The notes below the pieces were generated by a model. It was not told the origin of the DNA. It did not search any database and worked only from the letters and a program-made list of their open reading frames with translations. Shown here piece after piece: positions 1 through 5,129 of a DNA stretch of 6,988 nt (its first letter is position 1; the number at the start of each line of letters is the position of its first letter). The stretch is taken from the NCBI GenBank assembly GCA_035562355.1, contig DATMXU010000093.1, positions 1-6,988 on the forward strand, read 5' to 3'. The translations under genes were made by a program, and so were the position numbers. This stretch comes from Pseudoflavonifractor sp035562355. GTDB lineage: Bacteria; Bacillota; Clostridia; Oscillospirales; Oscillospiraceae.

Positions 1-22
1 CTGGGAGATACAAGGTCAAGGT

Positions 23-60
23 TGGGGATGGCTCCATAATAAATTCGGCATGGGGATGGC
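23..60. repeat. Pair of 10-bp direct repeats upstream of the promoter
   Basis: The 10-mer TGGGGATGGC occurs at 23-32 and again at 51-60, a 28-bp period. The second copy ends 10 bp before the -35 hexamer. Directly repeated boxes just upstream of a -35 element can be activator sites, but a single pair of this length in a GC-rich region could be chance. Function is not established. Confidence 0.35.
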
Positions 61-70
61 CGCGCCGGCG

Positions 71-99
71 TTGACGCATCTCTCCGTAAGAGGTATAAT
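71..99 (+). promoter_or_regulatory. Sigma-A type promoter for the racemase-like gene and dtd
   Basis: A -35 hexamer TTGACG (5 of 6 to consensus) lies at 71-76 and a perfect -10 TATAAT at 94-99, separated by the ideal 17 nt. Transcription would start near 106, giving a leader of about 35 nt before the ATG at 141. The DNA around and after the -10 is AT-rich in an otherwise GC-rich window, which fits a melting region. GGGAGG at 123-128 is the likely ribosome binding site, though its 12-nt spacing to the ATG is slightly long. This is the clearest promoter in the window. Confidence 0.85.
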
Positions 100-140
100 C
101 AATTATTCATATAAATTCGCGCGGGAGGTGCCGTTTTGCC

Positions 141-1208
141 ATGAAGACCCTCGTAATTGAACGACAAGCCGTGAAACAGAATCTGGCGGTCATTCGGGAG
201 AAGGCGGGGAGCGCGGCCATCTATGGCGTGCTCACCGGGGACGCGTATGGCGCGGGATTGGTGGAGATGGCCACCCTTCTGCGGGATGAGGGGGTGCGCC
301 GGTTCGCCGTGGCCGAGTGCGCCGACGCGGAGGCCCTACGGAAGGCGGGCTTTGTGGAGGAGGAGATCCTCATGCTCCGCGCCACTGCCGACCGGGCGGA
401 GCTCGAAAAGCTGACCGACCTGAACGTAGTGTGCACCGTCTCCTCGGTAGAGACCGGCATGGTGCTCAATAGTCTGGCCGAGAGCCGCTCCACCGTGGTG
501 GAGGCTCAGCTCCAGGTGGATACCGGCATGGGATACGGTGGCTTTTTCAGCGGCGAGCCGGACAAGGTCCTCTCGGTCTGCAAGAACCTGCCCAACGTGG
601 CCATCACGGGGGTGTATACCCAGATCCACTCCAACAAAGCGGATGGAAAGGACGCGCAGGCGGCGCTGGAGGGGTTTCGGCGGCTGCTGGCAGTGCTCCA
701 TGCCGGCGGGGTCGAGACCGGTACCGTCCACGCCGCCGGGTCCTTCGCCCTGCTGCACTATGACTTTGCACGGCTGGACGCGGTACGGGCGGGTTCGGCC
801 CTGCTGGGCCGGTGCCGCCGGGTGAAGAAGGACGGCCTGCAGCGCGTGGGCTACGGCGAGGCCTCGCTGGAGGAGGTACGGTGGCTCCCCAAGGGACACA
901 CCGTGGGAGGCGCGGGCGCGATCACCCTGCGCCGGCCCACCCGGGTGGCGGTTTTGCCCGTGGGGTATTTAAACGGGTTTGGCACGTCCCGGGCCAGGGA
1001 CGCCGGGCTTTTCACGGCCATCCGCCGCTGGTGGCGGAGCCGCGCCGTCACCGTCCGCATCGACGGGCAGAAGGCCCGCGTCATCGGGCGCATCGGCGCG
1101 CTGGAGACCCTGGTGGACGTGACCGACCTGAAGTGCGCCGCCGGGGACACGGCATATTTCGACATCGACCCCATGTATGCCCGCGGGCTCATGCGGGAAT
1201 ACCGGTAA
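141..1208 (+). CDS. Alanine-racemase-fold protein lacking the catalytic residues (probable pseudoenzyme)
   Basis: The 355-aa protein resembles fold-type III PLP alanine racemases (N-terminal TIM barrel plus C-terminal beta domain). Recognisable landmarks are GDAYGAG (33-39), VDTGMG (126-131), VHAAGS (196-201), AVRAG (214-218), LPVGYLNG (272-279) and IDGQKARVIGRIG (307-319). Aligned by eye to Geobacillus Alr, the PLP Schiff-base lysine K39 is Thr32 and the second catalytic base Y265 is Gly257. K129 is Gln125, R136 is Tyr132, H166 is Gln161, and Cys311-Met-Asp313 is Gly319-Ala-Leu321. The C-terminal segment carrying Y354 is shortened. R219 (Arg216) and S204 (Ser201) are kept. Racemization by the usual two-base mechanism is therefore unlikely. 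The frame is intact, has its own strong promoter, and lies 18 bp before dtd. A non-catalytic binding, regulatory or moonlighting role is possible but not shown. The fold is confident; the function is unknown. Confidence 0.85.
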   Translation: MKTLVIERQAVKQNLAVIREKAGSAAIYGVLTGDAYGAGLVEMATLLRDEGVRRFAVAECADAEALRKAGFVEEEILMLRATADRAELEKLTDLNVVCTVSSVETGMVLNSLAESRSTVVEAQLQVDTGMGYGGFFSGEPDKVLSVCKNLPNVAITGVYTQIHSNKADGKDAQAALEGFRRLLAVLHAGGVETGTVHAAGSFALLHYDFARLDAVRAGSALLGRCRRVKKDGLQRVGYGEASLEEVRWLPKGHTVGGAGAITLRRPTRVAVLPVGYLNGFGTSRARDAGLFTAIRRWWRSRAVTVRIDGQKARVIGRIGALETLVDVTDLKCAAGDTAYFDIDPMYARGLMREYR

Positions 1209-1226
1209 CAAAGCGGGAGGGCAAAC

Positions 1227-1670
1227 ATGCGCGCAGTAGTCACAAGAGTCAAAGCGGCGGCGGTGGAGATTGGCGGCGCCGTCAACGGGGCCATCGGCCA
1301 GGGCTTTCTCGTTTTGCTGGGGGTAGCCCCCACGGACACGGAGGAGACCGCTGAAAGGCTGGCCGACAAGGTATGCGGCCTGCGCGTCTTCGAGGACGAG
1401 GCGGGAAAGATGAACCTGAACCTGGAGACGGTGGGCGGAGCCATTCTGGTGGTCTCCCAGTTCACCCTCTATGCCGACACCAGGAGCCGCCGCCCCGGTT
1501 TCACCGGGGCCGCCAGGCCCGACCTTGCCATTCCCCTCTACGAAAAATTCATGTCCGCCTGCCGCCGTCGCGGTTTCCAGGTGGAGCACGGCGAATTTGG
1601 CGCGGATATGCAGGTGTTTTCGCAGAACGACGGCCCAGTGACCATTTTGCTGGATACCGACCAGATGTAG
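1227..1670 (+). CDS. dtd: D-aminoacyl-tRNA deacylase
   Basis: Dtd hydrolyses D-aminoacyl-tRNAs such as D-Tyr-tRNA(Tyr), and also Gly-tRNA(Ala), keeping D-amino acids out of translation in the cytoplasm. The 147-aa length is normal for the family. Both signature motifs are present: SQFTLYAD at 77-84 and NDGPVT at 134-139, which carries the Gly-cisPro pair that is inserted into the partner subunit's active site and gives chirality selection. The N-terminus MRAVVTRVKAA and the RRPGFTGAA segment at 88-96 are also typical. GGGAGG at 1215-1220 sits 6 nt before the ATG. Only 18 bp separate it from the racemase-like stop codon, so the two are probably co-transcribed. No key residue appears to be missing, and the identification is firm. 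Confidence 0.97.
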   Translation: MRAVVTRVKAAAVEIGGAVNGAIGQGFLVLLGVAPTDTEETAERLADKVCGLRVFEDEAGKMNLNLETVGGAILVVSQFTLYADTRSRRPGFTGAARPDLAIPLYEKFMSACRRRGFQVEHGEFGADMQVFSQNDGPVTILLDTDQM

Positions 1671-1713
1671 ACGCCAAATTTGCCCGGGGCCAACTTGGGA
1701 ACCGCGTGCCCGA

Positions 1714-1735
1714 GCCGCGTTGTGAAACAAGCGGC
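1714..1735. other. Hairpin downstream of dtd
   Basis: GCCGC (1714-1718) pairs with GCGGC (1731-1735) and TTGT (1720-1723) with ACAA (1727-1730), leaving G1719 bulged and a GAA loop. A competing outer pairing joins GAACCGC (1699-1705) to GCGGTTC (1734-1740). No T-run follows, so it is not a standard intrinsic terminator, though it could stabilise the dtd mRNA 3' end. Confidence 0.5.
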
Positions 1736-1839
1736 GGTTCATCGCGTCATGCCGAATGGGGTCCCGCGCGCCAAAGGTTTGCGAAATTAGGCGAAACGGA
1801 GCGGAGCAGAATGTTCCCCCGGGGTCCAGTGGCCGATGC

Positions 1840-1890
1840 CCCGGCGCTTTTCTCCCCGCTTTTTGCGTAAAAAGCGGGGCCCCCGCCGGG
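1840..1890. repeat. Long inverted repeat with a perfect 11-bp core stem
   Basis: CCCCGCTTTTT (1854-1864) is perfectly complementary to AAAAAGCGGGG (1869-1879) across a GCGT loop. An outer arm CCCGGCG (1840-1846) pairs with CGCCGGG (1884-1890), separated from the core by small internal loops. The T-run lies inside the stem rather than after it. A classical Rho-independent terminator is therefore not obvious on either strand, although the structure could still pause or terminate RNA polymerase. A REP-type repeat element is an alternative. Confidence 0.6.
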
Positions 1891-1950
1891 TAGGCGCGTC
1901 CCCGCCGGGGGAAAATTCCCGAATCCCAACCGGACATTCAGAGGAACGGC

Positions 1951-1989
1951 GGGCCGATGAGGACATCGGCCCCTACGAGGACGTCGGGG
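1951..1989. repeat. Two overlapping hairpins with identical AGGA loops
   Basis: Hairpin A pairs GGGCCGATG (1951-1959) with CATCGGCCC (1964-1972), a perfect 9-bp stem around AGGA (1960-1963). Hairpin B pairs CCCCTACG (1970-1977) with CGTCGGGG (1982-1989), with one T/C mismatch, also around AGGA (1978-1981). They share bases 1970-1972, so the two full stems cannot form together. The 11-base motif GAGGACRTCGG occurs twice, 18 bp apart. This lies about 70 bp upstream of the MBL-fold start codon. It may be a dispersed repeat or a leader structure; the sequence alone does not decide. Confidence 0.6.
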
Positions 1990-2044
1990 CATGAAAAAGG
2001 AGTCCCCGCCGGGTGCCACGGCAAACCCAACACAAAATCCACAC

Positions 2045-2050
2045 AGGAGG
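2045..2050 (+). promoter_or_regulatory. Ribosome binding site that sets the MBL-fold gene start
   Basis: A consensus AGGAGG ends 8 nt before the ATG at 2059. The frame is open further upstream to an ATG at 1957, but that extension runs through the hairpin region, has no Shine-Dalgarno there, and adds 34 residues unlike the family. The ATG at 2059 is therefore preferred. Confidence 0.85.
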
Positions 2051-2058
2051 AACCACCC

Positions 2059-2658
2059 ATGGACATCAGACAGCTCTCCCTGGCCCCCATTGGGGCCAAC
2101 TGCTATATCTTCACCGACGGTACGGGTCACGCCGCCATTGTGGACCCGGGCGGAGAGGCGGAGCGGGTGCTTGCCCTGGTGCGGAAACTGGGGGTAAAGG
2201 TGGACGCCGTTCTCCTTACCCACGGCCACTTTGACCACACCGGCGGCGCGGCCGGGCTGCGCGCAGCCCTGGGCTGCCCGGTCTACCTCCACCCCGGCGA
2301 TAAGGCCCTGCTGGGGGACCAGGTCATGCCCGACATCGGCCCCACGGTGGACTATGTGGAGGGGGACCATGTCCGGGTGGGCGCCATCGACGTGGAGGTG
2401 ATCCACACCCCCGGCCACACCCCCGGCGGGGTGACTCTGAAGGCGGAGAACGTCCTCTTCACCGGGGACACCCTCTTCAAGGGCTCCATGGGCCGCACCG
2501 ATCTGCTCGGCGGGAGCTACCCGGTTCTCATGCACTCCCTCAGAAAGCTGGGGGAGCTGGAGGGGGACTACAAGGTCCTCTCCGGCCACGAGGGGGCCTC
2601 CACCCTAAGCGCCGAGCGCGCGGGCAACTATTATCTTATCGAGGCTATGTCGGACTAA
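2059..2658 (+). CDS. Metallo-beta-lactamase-fold hydrolase (glyoxalase II / YcbL-like)
   Basis: This 199-aa protein is a compact MBL-fold hydrolase of the hydroxyacylglutathione-hydrolase-like group. Dinuclear-metal ligands are visible: THGHFDH at 54-60 (His55, His57, Asp59, His60), His120 in TPGHTPGG, Asp137 in FTGDTLF, and His177 in LSGHEG. The segment GRTDL at 145-149 is typical of YcbL-type members. It probably hydrolyses a thioester or related substrate in the cytoplasm, but the substrate cannot be told from sequence. Length is near the ~200-210 aa of short YcbL-like proteins, without the C-terminal helical domain of true glyoxalase II. It lies 12 bp before hemZ; a related MBL gene beside dtd and hemZ is common in Clostridia. 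The metal site looks complete, so activity is likely. Confidence 0.92.
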   Translation: MDIRQLSLAPIGANCYIFTDGTGHAAIVDPGGEAERVLALVRKLGVKVDAVLLTHGHFDHTGGAAGLRAALGCPVYLHPGDKALLGDQVMPDIGPTVDYVEGDHVRVGAIDVEVIHTPGHTPGGVTLKAENVLFTGDTLFKGSMGRTDLLGGSYPVLMHSLRKLGELEGDYKVLSGHEGASTLSAERAGNYYLIEAMSD

Positions 2659-2670
2659 AGGAAACGCGCT

Positions 2671-4146
2671 ATGAAGCTCTATCTCAAAGGCCATGACTAT
2701 AAATACGCTGTGGAACAGATTATGCTCACCCTCTTCCCCGGCGAACGGCCCGTCTATCTGGAGGAAAAACCGGAACCTGGGGACACAGCAGCCTCTGTCT
2801 CCCTCCGCCAGGGAGAGACCTGGGCCACCGGGAAAACGGTACTCCGGTACGGCGGGGAGGAGCACACCGCCTCCTGCCGGGTGAAAATCCGGGGCCTTGC
2901 TCCCGGGGCCGACCTGGACCGGGCACTCCAGAGGGCGTTGAAGCTCTCCTTCTATCGGGCGGGTACCCGCGCCCTGGGAAAGGAGCCCCCTTGGGGCGCC
3001 CTCACCGGAGTACGCCCGGTGAAGATACCCACCAAGATCCTCCTGGCCGGAGGGAGCGCGGGGGAGGCCGAGGCTGTCCTGCGCAGCACCTACCATGTCA
3101 CCCCCATCCGCCGCCGGCTGGCGCTGGACTGCGCCCAGGCCAGTATCCGCGCGCGGAAGAGCCTGAAGAGCGACGAGGTCTCCCTCTATGTGGGGATTCC
3201 CTTCTGCCCCACCCGGTGCGCCTACTGCTCCTTCGTCTCGGCCGACGTGGGGCGTACCCTCAAACTGGTGGAGCCCTACCTGGAGGCCCTGTTCCGGGAG
3301 ATCAGAGCGGCGGGGGAGGCGCTTGAACAAGCAGGCCGCCATGTCCGCACGGTGTACATCGGCGGCGGCACTCCCACCACCCTTTCGGCCCAGCAGCTCT
3401 CCGCCCTCATGGGGGAGGTCCGCGCCCACATCGACCTCTCCCACTGCACCGAGTACACGGTGGAGGCCGGCCGGCCCGACACGATCACGGCGGAAAAGCT
3501 GGCCGCCATCAAAGCGGGCGGGGCGGACCGGGTGTCGGTGAATCCTCAGACCATGCACGACGGCGTACTCTCCGCCATGGGCCGGGCCCACACCGCCGCC
3601 GACATCCTCGCCGCCTATGCGCTGGTGCGCTTTGCGGGTCTTGCCTGCGTCAACATGGACCTCATCGCCGGGCTGCCCCAGGACAGCGCCGAGGGGTTTC
3701 GCTCCTCGCTCGACCAGGTACTGGCCCTGAACCCCGAGAATATAACCGTACACACCCTGGCCCTCAAAAAGGGCTCCCGCCTTACACTGGAGGGGGGCGG
3801 CCTGCCGGGGGACGCGGCGGTGGCGGAAATGCTGGACTACGCCTGGGCCGCCCTGCGCGCCGCGGGCTACGCGCCCTACTACCTCTACCGGCAAAAATAT
3901 ATGTCCGGCTCCTTTGAGAACGTGGGCTGGGCCAGGCCCGGCTGCGAGAGTCTCTACAACATCGCCATGATGGAGGAGCTGCACACTGTTCTGGCCCTGG
4001 GGGGCGGCGGCGTCACCAAGCTGGTGGACAGCGCCTCCGGGAGGATCGAGCGTATGGCGGACCCCAAATATCCATATGAATATATCGCGGGCATCGACAA
4101 GCTCATCGAGGGGAAACATCGGCTCGCGGAATTTTACGCCCAGTGA
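2671..4146 (+). CDS. hemZ: HemZ-type radical SAM protein (oxygen-independent coproporphyrinogen III oxidase-like)
   Basis: This 491-aa protein belongs to the HemN/HemW/HemZ radical SAM group, and its length matches HemZ. The 4Fe-4S motif CX3CX2C is Cys179, Cys183 and Cys186, followed by Phe188. GGGTPTTL (231-238) is the SAM-contacting glycine motif, and VEAGRPDTI (264-272) and DLIAGLPQ (330-337) are further HemN-superfamily signatures. The N-terminal ~165 residues form the extra region typical of HemZ. The C-terminal YYLYRQKYMSGSFENVGW stretch (403-420) is a HemZ hallmark and argues against HemW. HemZ is annotated as converting coproporphyrinogen III to protoporphyrinogen IX, with modest direct evidence, and no other haem gene is seen here. 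AAGGA at 2658-2662 is the ribosome binding site, overlapping the upstream stop codon. Family assignment is firm; the physiological reaction is less so. Confidence 0.93.
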   Translation: MKLYLKGHDYKYAVEQIMLTLFPGERPVYLEEKPEPGDTAASVSLRQGETWATGKTVLRYGGEEHTASCRVKIRGLAPGADLDRALQRALKLSFYRAGTRALGKEPPWGALTGVRPVKIPTKILLAGGSAGEAEAVLRSTYHVTPIRRRLALDCAQASIRARKSLKSDEVSLYVGIPFCPTRCAYCSFVSADVGRTLKLVEPYLEALFREIRAAGEALEQAGRHVRTVYIGGGTPTTLSAQQLSALMGEVRAHIDLSHCTEYTVEAGRPDTITAEKLAAIKAGGADRVSVNPQTMHDGVLSAMGRAHTAADILAAYALVRFAGLACVNMDLIAGLPQDSAEGFRSSLDQVLALNPENITVHTLALKKGSRLTLEGGGLPGDAAVAEMLDYAWAALRAAGYAPYYLYRQKYMSGSFENVGWARPGCESLYNIAMMEELHTVLALGGGGVTKLVDSASGRIERMADPKYPYEYIAGIDKLIEGKHRLAEFYAQ

Positions 4147-4151
4147 GGAGG
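4146..4151 (+). promoter_or_regulatory. Ribosome binding site supporting a TTG start for the nucleoside kinase
   Basis: AGGAGG begins on the last base of the hemZ stop codon. In the kinase frame the nearby initiator candidates are TTG at 4154 (2 nt away, too close), ATT at 4157 and TTG at 4160 (8 nt, ideal). The only in-frame ATG nearby is at 4076, inside hemZ, and would add 28 low-complexity residues. TTG at 4160 is preferred. Confidence 0.75.
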
Positions 4152-4159
4152 GCTTGATT

Positions 4160-5095
4160 TTGGCTTATCAACTGCGCGAGATCAACAAGCGTGTAACACA
4201 GGATCCCAAGATCTTTATGGCCGAGTGCGACAGCGCCTACGCGGCGCGGCTGGAGGCCGCCGCCGAGCGCATTGCGGAGCGTATGGCCGACAGCCCCATC
4301 GTTCTCCTCTCCGGCCCCTCGGGATCGGGGAAGACCACCACCGCCCTTAAGCTGGAGGAGGCGCTGGAGCGCCGGGGCATCAACACCCACACCGTCTCCC
4401 TCGACAACTATTTTCACGCCATGAGCCCTAAGGAGGCGCCCCGCACCCCGGAGGGGAATATCGACTACGAGTCCCCCAGGTGCCTGGACATGGAGCTGCT
4501 GGACGAGACCTTCACCCGCCTCTCCCGGGGGGAGGAGGTGATCATCCCCCGGTTCGAGTTTACCCGCCAGATGCGAAACGACGCCCGGGGCGTCCCCCTT
4601 AAGCTGGGGAAGAACGAGATCGCCATCTTCGAGGGTATCCACGCCCTGAACGACGATATCGCAGGCCGCCACAGCGAGGCCACCAAGCTCTATATCTCGG
4701 CCCGCAGCAACGTGCTCGAAGGGCAGGAGCTGCGTTTCAAGGGCACCTGGATGCGCTTGACGCGGCGGGCCGTCCGGGACTATAATTTCCGTGGGACCGA
4801 CATCACCGCCACCCTGGGCATGTGGGCCAATGTCCGCCGGGGAGAAAAGCTCTATATCTCCCCCTTCAAGAACCGGGCCGATATCATCATCGACTCCTCC
4901 CAGCCGTACGAGGTCAGCGTGATGAAGAATTACGCCCTGCCCATGCTTCAGGCCGTCCCCCGGGAGAACCAGCGCACTGCGGAGCTTTTGGACCTGATCC
5001 GTGCTTTCGACGCCTTCGAGCCCATTGACCCCACGCTGGTGGCGAGGGACTCCCTCCTGCGGGAGTTCATCGGCGGCGGCTCGTACCGGTATTGA
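4160..5095 (+). CDS. Uridine-kinase-like nucleoside kinase (P-loop)
   Basis: From the TTG at 4160 the protein is 311 aa, starting MAYQLREINKRV. It carries a Walker A motif GPSGSGKT at 52-59, then SLDNYF at 80-85, the counterpart of the uridine kinase substrate/Mg motif. Further motifs are IDYESPRCLD (101-110), IPRFEF (129-134), FEGIHALN (157-164) and an arginine-rich lid, RLTRRAVRDYNFRG (199-212). It likely phosphorylates a nucleoside such as uridine or cytidine with NTP in pyrimidine salvage; phosphoribulokinase-like substrates cannot be excluded. Many clostridial relatives are about 550 aa with an N-terminal TGS/ThrRS-like region, which is absent here: only ~45 residues precede the kinase core. 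It follows hemZ by 13 bp and precedes mrp by 34 bp on the same strand. Kinase class is confident; the substrate is not. Confidence 0.88.
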   Translation: MAYQLREINKRVTQDPKIFMAECDSAYAARLEAAAERIAERMADSPIVLLSGPSGSGKTTTALKLEEALERRGINTHTVSLDNYFHAMSPKEAPRTPEGNIDYESPRCLDMELLDETFTRLSRGEEVIIPRFEFTRQMRNDARGVPLKLGKNEIAIFEGIHALNDDIAGRHSEATKLYISARSNVLEGQELRFKGTWMRLTRRAVRDYNFRGTDITATLGMWANVRRGEKLYISPFKNRADIIIDSSQPYEVSVMKNYALPMLQAVPRENQRTAELLDLIRAFDAFEPIDPTLVARDSLLREFIGGGSYRY

Positions 5096-5129
5096 GCATT
5101 TTATCTGATAAAAAAAGGAGAGGTTCCCC

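Larger units (their letters stand above)
1671..2058. other. 388-bp non-coding spacer rich in inverted repeats
   Basis: No convincing gene is visible between dtd and the MBL-fold hydrolase. Open frames here are extensions or antisense shadows of the neighbours. The spacer instead holds several hairpins (1714-1735, 1840-1890, 1951-1972, 1970-1989). The string TCCCCGCCGGG occurs at 1899-1909 and 2003-2013, and its CCCCGCCGGG core occurs once more at 1881-1890. No good sigma-A promoter was found inside it, so the downstream genes may rely on read-through or a non-canonical promoter. Such hairpin-rich mosaics look like dispersed extragenic repeats (REP-like), but copy number cannot be judged from one window. 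Confidence 0.6.

Noticed and set aside
1..140. Possible 3' end of an upstream gene: frame 1 stops at 37-39, frame 3 at 72-74, and frame 2 is open to about 163.
   Set aside because: The fragments are too short to recognise, none matches a known C-terminus, and the frame 3 stop overlaps the -35 element. The strand of any upstream gene cannot be decided.
141..1208. Treating the racemase-like gene as an ordinary functional alr or as a decayed pseudogene.
   Set aside because: Catalytic residues are missing, so ordinary Alr is unlikely. The frame is uninterrupted with promoter and ribosome binding site, so simple decay is not supported either.
1957..2058. N-terminal extension of the MBL-fold protein from an ATG at 1957.
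   Set aside because: It crosses the AGGA-loop hairpins, has no ribosome binding site, and adds sequence unlike the family. The ATG at 2059 has a consensus AGGAGG.
1671..2058. CRISPR array or tRNA/riboswitch in the spacer.
   Set aside because: There are no regularly spaced repeats, no tRNA-like cloverleaf, and no recognisable T-box or other riboswitch core; only hairpins and short GC-rich strings are present.
2605..4119. Long open frame (504 codons) on the minus strand opposite hemZ.
   Set aside because: It is a high-GC antisense shadow with Gly/Pro/His/Arg-rich composition and no domain, while hemZ on the plus strand has full family motifs.
4076..4159. Kinase start at the ATG inside the end of hemZ.
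   Set aside because: It would add 28 Ser/Arg-rich residues that look like out-of-frame translation of hemZ. TTG at 4160 has ideal Shine-Dalgarno spacing.
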